Below, in pieces: positions 16,659 to 25,152 of a DNA stretch of 64,000 bases. The notes under the pieces were generated by a model. That model did no database searches. It was not told the origin of the DNA and saw nothing but the letters and a program-made list of their open reading frames with translations. The translations under genes were made by a program, and so were the position numbers. Source of the DNA: RGIG1995 sp045645205 (GTDB lineage Bacteria; Bacillota; Clostridia; Oscillospirales; CAG-272); assembly GCA_045645205.1 (NCBI GenBank), contig JAZRIJ010000043.1, forward strand, positions 13,304 through 77,303. Reading direction: 5' to 3'. Numbering within the stretch: position 1 is the stretch's first letter; every line of letters begins with the position of its first letter.

Positions 16659-19127
16659 TTACTTCTCGTAGACTATCTCACCGTCTACTGCCTTTACAGT
16701 AACAGCATCACCTGATTTGAACTTACCTTCAAGCATCTCTGTCGAAAAACTGTCTTCGATAAGCCTTTGGATAGTACGGCGTAACGGTCTTGCGCCAAAT
16801 GACGGGTCAAAGCCTTCTTTTGACACAAGCTTTGTTACACTTTCGTCAAAGCTTATCTTAACTCCCAATGCTTCGATCCGTCTGCCCACCTCGGCAAGCA
16901 TTATATTCGATATTCTTTCGATATCTGGCTGTGTCAGCTTATTAAAAATAATTATCTCGTCGATACGGTTAATAAACTCGGGTCTGAAAGTCTCCTTCAG
17001 GTGAGACATAAGCACACTCTTTATATCTGCTTTTTCCTTCTCCGTATTACCCACGGAAGCAAATCCCATGCTTCTCTTTGTTTCAAGAGCCGAGGCGCCT
17101 ACGTTTGATGTCATTATAATAACGGTATTCTTAAAGTCGACACGTCTGCCCTGAGAATCGGTCAACATACCGTCTTCAAGCACCTGTAGCAGCATATTGA
17201 ACACATCGGGATGCGCCTTCTCGATCTCATCAAAAAGAACAACAGAATAAGGCTTACGTCTTATTTTTTCGGTAAGCTGTCCACCCTCGTCATAACCCAC
17301 ATATCCGGGAGGTGAGCCTATAAGCTTCGATACACTGTGCTTTTCCATATATTCCGACATATCAATTCTGATCATTGCATTTTCATCGCCGAACAATATG
17401 TCAGCCAAAGCCTTTGTAAGCTCTGTTTTTCCTACACCGGTAGGTCCGAGGAACAAGAAGCTTCCCATAGGTCTTTTGGGGTCTTTCAGTCCCATTCTGC
17501 CCCTCTTTATAGCTCTTGCAACAGCACCAACTGCATCATCCTGACCGATTATTCTGTCTTTTAGAATAGTGTCAAGGTGGAGAAGCTTTTCGCTCTCCTC
17601 TTCTGCAAGCTTTTTAACGGGAATACCTGTCCAAAGAGTTACGATATCGGCAATATCCTCTTTTGTTACCGAAAGTGTTTCACCGCCCGATTTTTCAGTC
17701 CAGTTCTTTTTTGCTTCCTCATACTTTTCACGGACTTCTTTTTCTTTGTCACGGATAACAGCCGCCTTTTCAAAGTCCTGCGCCTTAATAGCCTCTTCTT
17801 TCTCGGAGGATATTTTTTTCAATTCCTCCTCAAAATCCTTTACGCTATCCGGTTTTGTAAAGTTATTTATTCTTATTTTAGATGCCGCCTCGTCTATAAG
17901 GTCGATAGCCTTATCGGGTAGGTATCTGTCATTTATATATCTTGTGGAAAGGTTGACCGCCTCTTCAATAGATTCATCGGTTATCTTCACCTTGTGATGA
18001 GATTCATATTTATCACGAAGACCTTTAAGAATAAGCACCGCTTCTTCTTTTGTAGGCTCTCCTACCATAACTGACTGAAAACGTCTTTCAAGAGCAGAAT
18101 CCTTTTCAATATGCTTTCTGTATTCCTCTATGGTTGTGGCACCAATAACCTGCATCTCGCCTCTTGCAAGAGCGGGTTTCAGTATGTTTGCCGCATCAAC
18201 AGCACCCTCGGCAGCACCTGCGCCAATTATTGTGTGTATCTCGTCAATAAAAAGAATTATATTGGGATTCTTCGCAACCTCCGCCATAACATTTTTTAGT
18301 CTCTCTTCAAACTCACCGCGATATTTTGCGCCTGCGATCATACCCGATATATCAAGGGTTACAAGAAGCTTTCCTGCCAAGGTTTCTGGAACATTACCTT
18401 CAACAATTTTTTGCGCCAATCCTTCGGCTACAGCAGTCTTACCGACTCCGGGTTCACCGATAAGGCATGGATTATTTTTTGTTCTTCTTGAAAGTATCTG
18501 AATAACTCTCTGTGTCTCGGTATCTCTGCCTATAATAGGGTCAAGTTTGCCCTCTCTTGCCATTGCGGTAAGGTCTCTTCCGTATTGCTTAAGAGTAGGA
18601 GCATCTTTAAGCTGTGTTTTTGTGCCGCTCTTTCTTGCATCGCCTGCACCCCTTGAAACAGATTGCTGAATATCGTCAAAACTACCGTCATCAACGCCCT
18701 TTATATAATTTACAAGGTCGTTTGCAAGTTCGTTTATGTTAACGCCCTTTGATGACAATATCCTTACGGCAACGCAGTCAGATTCTGCAATAAGCCCAAG
18801 CAAAAGATGTTCTGTTCCTATATAATTCTGTCCCAGTCTCATTGCCTGGTACGCCGAAGTCTCAATTATCTTCTTTGTTCGGGGGGTCATATCAGCAGCG
18901 CTTACATTGCTCTTTTTTCCCTCGCCCGATATTTCCCTGACGGTATCCTTAATACCGTTAAAGTCTGCCCCGCGTGCCGAAAGAAGTTTTGACGCAACAC
19001 CATCTGTTTCCGACATAAGCCCAAGCAATATGTGTTCGCTTCCTATATATGTGTGTCCGAATTCTTTTGAAAATTCAAGCGCCGAGTTAAGCGCATTTTG
19101 AGCTGATTGTGTAAATCTGCTGTTCAT
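16659..19127 (-). CDS. clpC: ATP-dependent Clp protease ATP-binding subunit ClpC
   Basis: An 822-residue Hsp100 unfoldase that feeds substrates, including phosphoarginine-marked proteins, to ClpP. The two N-terminal repeats begin FTQSAQNALNSALEFS and MTPRTKKIIETSAYQAM. Walker A motifs are GEPGVGKTAVAE and GPTGVGKTE. Between the ATPase modules is the ClpC-specific middle domain with a UVR motif (EEAIKAQDFEKAAVIRDKEKE), matching the UVR motif in McsA. The MGF tripeptide after KRS corresponds to the ClpP-docking loop. It is the last gene of the CtsR regulon operon and has a terminator 16 bases downstream. Confidence 0.96.
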   Translation of the reverse strand: MNSRFTQSAQNALNSALEFSKEFGHTYIGSEHILLGLMSETDGVASKLLSARGADFNGIKDTVREISGEGKKSNVSAADMTPRTKKIIETSAYQAMRLGQNYIGTEHLLLGLIAESDCVAVRILSSKGVNINELANDLVNYIKGVDDGSFDDIQQSVSRGAGDARKSGTKTQLKDAPTLKQYGRDLTAMAREGKLDPIIGRDTETQRVIQILSRRTKNNPCLIGEPGVGKTAVAEGLAQKIVEGNVPETLAGKLLVTLDISGMIAGAKYRGEFEERLKNVMAEVAKNPNIILFIDEIHTIIGAGAAEGAVDAANILKPALARGEMQVIGATTIEEYRKHIEKDSALERRFQSVMVGEPTKEEAVLILKGLRDKYESHHKVKITDESIEEAVNLSTRYINDRYLPDKAIDLIDEAASKIRINNFTKPDSVKDFEEELKKISSEKEEAIKAQDFEKAAVIRDKEKEVREKYEEAKKNWTEKSGGETLSVTKEDIADIVTLWTGIPVKKLAEEESEKLLHLDTILKDRIIGQDDAVGAVARAIKRGRMGLKDPKRPMGSFLFLGPTGVGKTELTKALADILFGDENAMIRIDMSEYMEKHSVSKLIGSPPGYVGYDEGGQLTEKIRRKPYSVVLFDEIEKAHPDVFNMLLQVLEDGMLTDSQGRRVDFKNTVIIMTSNVGASALETKRSMGFASVGNTEKEKADIKSVLMSHLKETFRPEFINRIDEIIIFNKLTQPDIERISNIMLAEVGRRIEALGVKISFDESVTKLVSKEGFDPSFGARPLRRTIQRLIEDSFSTEMLEGKFKSGDAVTVKAVDGEIVYEK

Positions 19128-19161
19128 TAATAATCACCCTTTCATACTGCGCGGCTTGTTA

Positions 19162-20166
19162 TCAGCCTATAGCTTCTCTGATAACCGATGCGCGCAAAAC
19201 ATCTCTTTCAAAATCACTTATAGTCTTTCCACCATTATTGGAAATTAGATTTGCAGGCAAAACACCTATCATTATTTCTCCCAACTTCTCATAGGTCAAA
19301 CCGTCAATAAGACCTAATGCTATACCTAATCTCACGTCAGAATAAAGCTTCATAAACTCCTTCGAACTGACAATTCTTGCATATTTCAGAATACCGTAGG
19401 ATCTGCCCACTCTGTCGGCAATCACAGAATATCTGTCGCTTTTCAGCATTTCTCTTGCCTTTCTCTCTTTTTCGCAGATCTGCTTTACTATTTCGTTAAG
19501 CTTCTTTAATGTGTCTTCTTCTGTAATCCCCATAGTTATACGGTTTGAAATTTGATATAAACAACCGTCAGGCTCTGAACCCTCGCCGTACATGCCTCGA
19601 ATTATTAGTCCTAATTTTGATAACTGTACCGACATATTTTCCATTGATCTTGTCATGGTGAGCGCAGGCAAAAACATCATAACCGACGCTCTCATGCCAA
19701 GGCCTAAATTTGTGGGACAGTGGGTAAGATAGCCCCAGCTTTCATCAAACGCTATATTAATATTATCGTCCAACATATCATCATAAATACAGGCACTTTT
19801 GTAAGCCTCATCAAGCGCCAATCCCGGCATTATGCACTGAAGTCTGATATGATCCTCTTCACAGACCATTACCGACACATCATCGTTATCATTTATTAAA
19901 AGAGCGTGAGGATTTTTCTTTTTTGCAAAATTTGGACTGATATAATGCTTTTCAACCAACGCCCCCGTCTCTACATGAGACAGTTCTTTAAAATCAACCT
20001 TTGTAAATTTATTCCCCAAGGCATTTGTAACCTTTTCAATTATTTCATTACAAGATGTCTCATCAAGCTTTGAATCAAAGGGATAATCGGCTATATTTCT
20101 TGCAAATCTTATTCTGGAGCTTACAACAACATCATTTTCTTTTCCGCTTTTGTTATACCATGCCAT
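19162..20166 (-). CDS. mcsB: Protein arginine kinase McsB
   Basis: A 334-residue phosphagen-kinase-fold enzyme that phosphorylates arginines and so tags proteins for ClpCP. The N-terminal SSRIRFARNI, the active-site segment THCPTNLGLGMRASV (catalytic Cys in CPTN) and the nucleotide-site motifs RGMYGEGSE and QISNRITMG are all present. CPTNLGTG is the usual form, so Leu replaces Thr. The C-terminal RDVLRAS region contributes the phosphoarginine sensor in homologues. It lies between mcsA (14 bases) and clpC (34 bases), as in other Firmicutes. Confidence 0.95.
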   Translation of the reverse strand: MAWYNKSGKENDVVVSSRIRFARNIADYPFDSKLDETSCNEIIEKVTNALGNKFTKVDFKELSHVETGALVEKHYISPNFAKKKNPHALLINDNDDVSVMVCEEDHIRLQCIMPGLALDEAYKSACIYDDMLDDNINIAFDESWGYLTHCPTNLGLGMRASVMMFLPALTMTRSMENMSVQLSKLGLIIRGMYGEGSEPDGCLYQISNRITMGITEEDTLKKLNEIVKQICEKERKAREMLKSDRYSVIADRVGRSYGILKYARIVSSKEFMKLYSDVRLGIALGLIDGLTYEKLGEIMIGVLPANLISNNGGKTISDFERDVLRASVIREAIG

Positions 20167-20180
20167 AAAATCAGTCCTCC

Positions 20181-20720
20181 TTAATTGTCGCTTTCAAGTT
20201 CACGAATCTTATCACGAAGCACTGCTGCTTTTTCAAATTCCTGAGATTTTATAGCTGCTTTCATCTCGTTTTTAAGCGACTTTATCTTGTCCTGTTTTGT
20301 CTCTTTTTCCTTGTACTTCTTAGGTCTCTTACCCATATATTTCGCCTTGCCGTGTATGCTCTCAACGCTTCGCTTAAGCTCATCTGCAAAAATCTCATAG
20401 CATTTTGCGCAACCAACCTTACCCGTTTTTATAAGATCATCAAAAGAAGACGAACAGAGCGTACATCTCTTCTTTTCGGCAATCTGCGCTTTTTGGGTAT
20501 CATAAGGCAGACCAAACAGATCTGACAATCCAAATAACCCGTCCGTACCGAAGCCGAAATCAATTTCATCAAACAGCGACGGAATTTTTATATTTAATTT
20601 GCCCTGGTTCTTCAACTCCTCGGCACATTTGGCGCATAACGCATATTCCTGCGTCTGTCCGTTTACAGTCTGCTTATAATATATCTCCGCGTTATTCTTT
20701 CCGCATTTTTTACAAATCAT
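20181..20720 (-). CDS. mcsA: McsB activator McsA
   Basis: A 179-residue zinc-finger protein that activates McsB and helps deliver targets to ClpC. Two CxxC pairs at the N-terminus (CKKC, CAKC) and two in the centre (CTLC, CAKC) build the zinc sites. A UVR domain (KNEMKAAIKSQEFEKAAVLRDKIREL) forms the C-terminus. It lies 87 bases downstream of ctsR in the same operon. The start ATG has GGGGAAAG upstream. Confidence 0.93.
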   Translation of the reverse strand: MICKKCGKNNAEIYYKQTVNGQTQEYALCAKCAEELKNQGKLNIKIPSLFDEIDFGFGTDGLFGLSDLFGLPYDTQKAQIAEKKRCTLCSSSFDDLIKTGKVGCAKCYEIFADELKRSVESIHGKAKYMGKRPKKYKEKETKQDKIKSLKNEMKAAIKSQEFEKAAVLRDKIRELESDN

Positions 20721-20807
20721 AATACTTTCCCCCTATTCCGTTAACGCTTTTAAAAGTTTTCAAATATTTAAACATAAATTATAATTTGATCACGCTTATT
20801 GTTTATT

Positions 20808-21260
20808 CTACTTCATAAGCCGCAAAATTATTTGTCGGAGTATGTCTGCACGTACTGCATTTCTTGCAATCGAAGACAGCTTACCCAAAGCAGTGTTTGA
20901 CACCGCGCTGCACAGTAACATATATTCCCTTTCAGAAATAACCTCTTGATCAAGTAAATTACCAAGAAATGCAACAGCCTCTTTTTCATCTATTGAATCG
21001 CCTATCGCATATAGAAAATGCATTAAATATTCATCTTTGCCCATTTGCTTGCGAATTATACGAATATATCCGCCTCCGCCCCGTCTGCTTTCAATTATAT
21101 ACCCTCTTTCTGGAGTAAATCGAGAGGTTATAACATAGTTTATCTGGCTCGGAACACAGCCAAGCTGACCCGCAAGGTCATTTCGCTTTATTTCTGCCGC
21201 GCCCTCACCTTCGTTTATCATCTCTTCTATCAATTTCGCAATAGCATCAGATATAAGCAT
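20808..21260 (-). CDS. ctsR: Transcriptional repressor CtsR
   Basis: A 150-residue winged helix-turn-helix repressor of class III heat-shock genes. MLISDAIAKLIEEMI opens the protein, the DNA-recognition helix is in GQLGCVPSQINYVITSRFTPERGY, and the glycine-rich heat-sensing wing is RRGGGGYIRI. The frame is open up to 21326, but ATG 21260 is the real start: GAGGTG lies just upstream and the longer form would cross the operator and promoter. Two CtsR boxes flank the promoter, so the operon is autoregulated. Confidence 0.95.
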   Translation of the reverse strand: MLISDAIAKLIEEMINEGEGAAEIKRNDLAGQLGCVPSQINYVITSRFTPERGYIIESRRGGGGYIRIIRKQMGKDEYLMHFLYAIGDSIDEKEAVAFLGNLLDQEVISEREYMLLCSAVSNTALGKLSSIARNAVRADILRQIILRLMK

Positions 21261-21281
21261 TTTACACACCTCTTTGTTGAC

Positions 21282-21298
21282 TTTGACTTTCTTTGACT
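21282..21298 (-). promoter_or_regulatory. CtsR operator, promoter-downstream box
   Basis: On the - strand the tandem heptad AGTCAAA-GAA-AGTCAAA matches the CtsR consensus RGTCAAA-NAN-RGTCAAA. A further partial GTCAA unit follows toward the gene. It lies 17 bases downstream of the -10 hexamer, in the early transcribed region. Confidence 0.88.
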
Positions 21299-21314
21299 TT
21301 TTCTTTGTGTTTGT

Positions 21315-21343
21315 ATTATAACACAATGGTCAAAGAAAGTCAA
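21315..21343 (-). promoter_or_regulatory. Sigma-A promoter of the ctsR operon
   Basis: TTGACT (21343-21338) and TATAAT (21320-21315), 17 bases apart on the - strand, with an extended TG before the -10. The -35 overlaps the upstream CtsR box, so repressor binding would block polymerase. Confidence 0.88.
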
Positions 21344-21344
21344 G
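21328..21344 (+). promoter_or_regulatory. CtsR operator, box overlapping the -35
   Basis: GGTCAAA-GAA-AGTCAAG on the + strand matches the heptad repeat with one mismatch at the last position. It is inverted relative to the box at 21282-21298. Confidence 0.82.
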
Positions 21345-21375
21345 GTCTATTTTATTTTTTTAGAAAAATTTAGAT

Positions 21376-21413
21376 AAAAAAATCTCCTCTTGGAGTCCAA
21401 AAGGAGATTTTTT
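21376..21413 (-). terminator. Terminator of icd
   Basis: AATCTCCT pairs with AGGAGATT, with an inner TTGG/CCAA and an AGT loop (one mismatch). On the - strand a run of T follows the stem. It lies 13 bases past the icd stop and just upstream of the ctsR promoter. Confidence 0.85.
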
Positions 21414-21425
21414 GTTGCTTTATTT

Positions 21426-22640
21426 TTATGCCATTAGCTTATCGAGATTTTCTTTAATAGCAAGGATAAAGTCCTTTGTGTTCAGCGCTGTTGCGTTGCC
21501 AACTTCCCATAAACCAACAAGGTCTTTTGTCATCTTGCCCTGTTTCAATGTTGTTATGCAAGCTTCTTCGAGCTTCTTTGCAAATGCGCAAAGCTCAGAA
21601 ATATTGTCAAGCTCGCCTCTCTTGTTGAGAGCACCTGTCCATGCGTAAATTGTTGCCATGGGGTTGGTAGATGTTTCTTCGCCCTTGAGGTGCTTGTAGT
21701 AATGGCGTGTAACAGTACCGTGAGCTGCTTCGTACTCATAGTTCCCATCGGGAGATACGAGAACCGAAGTCATCATAGCCAAAGAACCAAATGCTGTGGA
21801 TACCATGTCGCTCATTACGTCGCCGTCGTAGTTCTTACAAGCCCAAATGAAGCCGCCTTCAGAACGGATAACACGTGCAACAGCATCGTCAATAAGTGTA
21901 TAGAAGTATTCAATGCCTGCTGCATCAAATTTTTCTTTGTATTCAGCATCAAAAATTTCTTGATAAATATCCTTGAATGTATGGTCATACTTCTTGGAAA
22001 TTGTATCCTTTGTGGAGAACCAAAGAGGCTGCTTTGTATCAAGAGCATACTGGAAACAAGCGCGAGCAAAGGATGCGATAGAAGTATCCTTGTTGTATGA
22101 ACCCTGAAGAACTCCGGGACACTCGAAATCGTAAATTGTTTCCTTGAAGGTTTCCTTGCCTTCCTTGTTTGTAAATACAAGTTCAGCCTTACCTTCTTCG
22201 GAAACTCTGTATTCTGTTGCCTTATAAATATCACCGTAAGCATGACGAGCAATAGTGATGGGCTTCTTCCATGTTCTTACAACGGGCTTGATCTCGTCAA
22301 TAAGAATAGGGGCTCTGAATACTGTACCGTCGAGCATTGCACGGATAGTACCGTTGGGGCTCTTCCACATCTGGTGGAGGTTGTATTCGCTCATTCTCTG
22401 CTGGTTAGGAGTAATTGTTGCGCACTTAACACCAACGCCATACTTCTTGATAGCGTTTGCAGAATCCTTTGTTACCTGGTCGTCTGTCTTATCTCTTTCG
22501 GGAAGACCGAGGTCATAGTATTCTGTCTTGAGGTCAACATAGGGGTTAAGAAGTTCATCTTTGATCATTTGCCAGATAATTCTGGTCATTTCGTCTCCGT
22601 CCATCTCTACGAGGGGAGTAGTCATTCTAATCTTTGCCAT
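21426..22640 (-). CDS. icd: NADP-dependent isocitrate dehydrogenase
   Basis: A 404-residue enzyme oxidising isocitrate to 2-oxoglutarate and CO2. It belongs to the eukaryote-like dimeric NADP subfamily: MTTPLVEMDGDEMTRIIW at the N-terminus, ATITPNQQRMSEYNLHQMWKSPNGTIRAMLDGTVFR for substrate binding, CKNYDGDVMSDMVSTAFGSLAMM for metal binding and EAAHGTVTRHY for cofactor specificity. ATG 22640 is the start (AAGGAG eight bases upstream); the open frame extends to 22718 but lacks a ribosome site. It follows the aconitase-family gene and probably completes a citrate-to-2-oxoglutarate branch. Confidence 0.95.
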   Translation of the reverse strand: MAKIRMTTPLVEMDGDEMTRIIWQMIKDELLNPYVDLKTEYYDLGLPERDKTDDQVTKDSANAIKKYGVGVKCATITPNQQRMSEYNLHQMWKSPNGTIRAMLDGTVFRAPILIDEIKPVVRTWKKPITIARHAYGDIYKATEYRVSEEGKAELVFTNKEGKETFKETIYDFECPGVLQGSYNKDTSIASFARACFQYALDTKQPLWFSTKDTISKKYDHTFKDIYQEIFDAEYKEKFDAAGIEYFYTLIDDAVARVIRSEGGFIWACKNYDGDVMSDMVSTAFGSLAMMTSVLVSPDGNYEYEAAHGTVTRHYYKHLKGEETSTNPMATIYAWTGALNKRGELDNISELCAFAKKLEEACITTLKQGKMTKDLVGLWEVGNATALNTKDFILAIKENLDKLMA

Positions 22641-22694
22641 GGTATTTTTCTCCTTAAAAATATCATTATTATTTTTTGTTATTGGAAATTCAAT

Positions 22695-22741
22695 GGGATC
22701 CTTCGACTGCGAGGGCACTGCCCTCTCCGCTCAGGATGACC
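22695..22741. repeat. Intergenic palindromic repeat resembling the TCATCCTGAGCG...AAGGATCC dispersed family
   Basis: The segment GGGATCCTTCGACTGC ... CCGCTCAGGATGACC has terminal ATCCT/AGGAT complements and an inner perfect palindrome GAGGGCA-C-TGCCCTC. Short imperfect palindromes with these ends are scattered through many bacterial genomes. Only one copy is in this window, so the repeat status is from recognition and not shown here. Confidence 0.55.
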
Positions 22742-22753
22742 ATTTAAGGAACG

Positions 22754-22808
22754 GTTGTGCACAAACATCATACTGTAGGCTAACACAGTTCGCTGCATAC
22801 AGCACAAC
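22754..22808. repeat. Inverted repeat in the acn-icd spacer
   Basis: GTTGTGC (22754-22760) is complementary to GCACAAC (22802-22808); the enclosed bases include a second small pair ACTGT/ACAGT. The region adjoins the palindromic repeat at 22695-22741 and may be one composite non-coding element. No reading frame of note is present. Confidence 0.4.
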
Positions 22809-22863
22809 TGTATCTCTTATCTTTTATCTATTCAATATTATCTAAAATGACAGACTTCAAGTG

Positions 22864-22882
22864 ATACCGCCGACGGCGGTAT
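22864..22882 (-). terminator. GC-rich hairpin after the aconitase gene
   Basis: ATACCGCC and GGCGGTAT form an eight-base-pair stem with a GAC loop, 14 bases after the stop codon. No T-run follows directly on the - strand, so it is more likely an attenuator or mRNA 3' stabiliser than a complete terminator. Partial read-through to icd would be expected. Confidence 0.5.
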
Positions 22883-22895
22883 TACTTATCTTACT

Positions 22896-25130
22896 TTATT
22901 TTGCAAGACCTGCTGCATAGTAGTTCATCAAGCAGCCTTCGGTGATGATGAGCTTTTCGTCTGCTGTAAGCCCCTTGCAGTAGAGTGTAATATCCTTAAC
23001 ACCGTCAGCAGTAATAACCTTTGCAGGAATTTCTTCCTTGCCGGAAAGGATAGCTTCTCTTACACCGGGAACATACAGATAGTCATTTTCAGTGTAGTTA
23101 AATTCAACATCCTTTTCAATTGTGAAAGGAACAATCCCCCAGTTAATGCAGTTTGAACGGTAACACTTTGTAGCATATTCGTAGCAAACATTTGCAAATC
23201 CCCCGAGAACCTTCTGGCAGGAATCCGCCTGCTCACGAGCAGAACCGTCGCCGGGTCTCTTTGCGAATACACAGGAACCGATGGTAGTCTTCTTAATGTC
23301 GCCGCCAACCTTTGCCAAAACTTCAACTATCTCAGCAGGAGCGTTGCCTTCTTGACGTGCAACTTCGAGAGCATTTACAGCTTTTGATCTTTCAACATAT
23401 TCGGGAACACGTCTGGAAAGAGCAAACTCGGAAAGCTTCAGGGGGTTGGAACGGTAGGAAGATGTTTCACCCGAGGGGATAAGCTCGTCAGTTGTTGTTA
23501 CGTCATCATGGATAACTGCGCAAAACTTAACAAGCATATCATCATCAAGTCTGTACATCTTGGGCCAGTCCTTGATGTTGGGACCGAAGCGGAGCTCGTA
23601 TCCGGGTTCTGGATTACCAAAGCCGTTGTAAACTCTCTTTTCATAAATTGTGGGATCAAACTTATACTCATGCTCAGGTACTGTATATTCAATATCTGTA
23701 GCGGCTGTAAGAACACCGTGATTTGCTGCTGTAGCGGCAATAGAACGGGCATCCATAAGAGCAACTGCGGAAATTTGTCCCTGTCCGGGTTTTGAACCTT
23801 CGCGGTTTGCAAAGTTTCTTGTAGCATGGCGGATAGAGAAGCCATTGTGCGCAGGTGTATCACCGGCGCCAAAGCAAGGCCCGCAAAATGCAGGCTTAAT
23901 TACTGCTCCGGCAGACATAAGTTTTTCACTTGTGCCATCTCTTGTAATAGCCATATTAATAGGAGCAGATGAAGGATATACGGAAAGGTCAAAGTATGTG
24001 TTACCGATAGACTGGTTTTCGAGAATAGCTGCAGCCTCAACGAGGTTTTCGTACATACCGCCCGAGCAACCAACGATAACACCCTGATCGGCAACTACCT
24101 TGCCGTCAACAATGTTTCTGCAAAGATCCATTGTAACTTGCTTACCAAGACTCTTCTGACACTCTGCTTCTGTTTCCTTGAAAATCTTTTCAGCGTTAGC
24201 CTGAAGCTCGTGGATTGTAAATGCCTTGGAAGGATGGAAAGGAAGCGCAATCATACTTTCCATCTTGGAAAGGTCAATCTTTACAATAGAATCATAGTAT
24301 GCGCCCTCTTCCACTTTCATTTCAGCATAAGCTTCTGGACGTCTTACATTTTCATAGAATTCCTTAACAACCCCGTCTGTTTCCCAGATAGATGTGAGAC
24401 AGCTTGTTTCTGTTGTCATAACATCAACACCGATACGAAAGTCCATAGAAAGATCTGCAACACCGGGACCTGCAAATTCAAGAACCTTATTCTTAACATC
24501 AGCATTAGGAAAAGTTTCAGCAACAAGCGCGATAGCTACGTCATGAGGACCGATACCGTGAGGAAGCTTACCGTCAATCCATACGAGTACTACTTCGGGT
24601 GCTGGTACGTCATATGTGTTTTCAAGAAGCTGCTTAACCAATTCGCCGCCGCCTTCACCGACACCGAGTGTACCATAACAGCCGTAACGTGTATGAGAGT
24701 CAGAACCGAGAATCATGCCGCCGCACTTTGCAAGCATCTCACGCGCATACTGGTGAATAACCGCCTGATTTGCAGGAACATAGATACCACCATATTTGCG
24801 AGCTGCAGAAAGGCCGAATGCATGATCATCTTCATTTATAGTACCGCCCACAGCACAAAGCGAGTTGTGGCAGTTTGTCATAGCATAAGGAATGGGGAAC
24901 TTTTTCAATCCGCTTGCTCTTGCTGTCTGTATAATGCCTACATAAGTAATATCATGAGAAATCAAGGCATCAAACTTAATTCGCATCTTTTTTGGATCTG
25001 TTGATTTGTCATGCGCTCTGAGAATTTTGTATGCCATCGTCTTATCACGAGCGGCATCAATGTTTACAGGTGTAGTAAATTCGGGTTTACCGTTTATAAT
25101 CGTTATACCTTTTTTAATCATTTCTACCAT
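22896..25130 (-). CDS. Aconitase-family hydratase (aconitate hydratase)
   Basis: A 744-residue aconitase-superfamily protein. The [4Fe-4S] ligands are Cys355 (GCSGGMYEN), Cys416 and Cys419 (FCGPCFGAG). The active-site segment ILGSDSHTRYGCYGTLGVGEGGGELVKQLL is intact, and the swivel domain ends the protein. The overall form resembles the YbhJ-type branch rather than AcnA or AcnB, so substrate identity is inferred. Its place between citG and isocitrate dehydrogenase makes citrate/isocitrate isomerisation the likely reaction. Start ATG 25130 has AAGGAG eight bases upstream; the gap to citG is 22 bases. Confidence 0.85.
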   Translation of the reverse strand: MVEMIKKGITIINGKPEFTTPVNIDAARDKTMAYKILRAHDKSTDPKKMRIKFDALISHDITYVGIIQTARASGLKKFPIPYAMTNCHNSLCAVGGTINEDDHAFGLSAARKYGGIYVPANQAVIHQYAREMLAKCGGMILGSDSHTRYGCYGTLGVGEGGGELVKQLLENTYDVPAPEVVLVWIDGKLPHGIGPHDVAIALVAETFPNADVKNKVLEFAGPGVADLSMDFRIGVDVMTTETSCLTSIWETDGVVKEFYENVRRPEAYAEMKVEEGAYYDSIVKIDLSKMESMIALPFHPSKAFTIHELQANAEKIFKETEAECQKSLGKQVTMDLCRNIVDGKVVADQGVIVGCSGGMYENLVEAAAILENQSIGNTYFDLSVYPSSAPINMAITRDGTSEKLMSAGAVIKPAFCGPCFGAGDTPAHNGFSIRHATRNFANREGSKPGQGQISAVALMDARSIAATAANHGVLTAATDIEYTVPEHEYKFDPTIYEKRVYNGFGNPEPGYELRFGPNIKDWPKMYRLDDDMLVKFCAVIHDDVTTTDELIPSGETSSYRSNPLKLSEFALSRRVPEYVERSKAVNALEVARQEGNAPAEIVEVLAKVGGDIKKTTIGSCVFAKRPGDGSAREQADSCQKVLGGFANVCYEYATKCYRSNCINWGIVPFTIEKDVEFNYTENDYLYVPGVREAILSGKEEIPAKVITADGVKDITLYCKGLTADEKLIITEGCLMNYYAAGLAK

Positions 25131-25152
25131 AAGAAATTCTCCTTAATGTTAT

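Noticed and set aside
24138..25004. Open reading frame of 288 residues on the + strand
   Set aside because: It is antisense to the aconitase-family gene, has no ribosome site or recognisable domain, and mirrors that gene's codon pattern.
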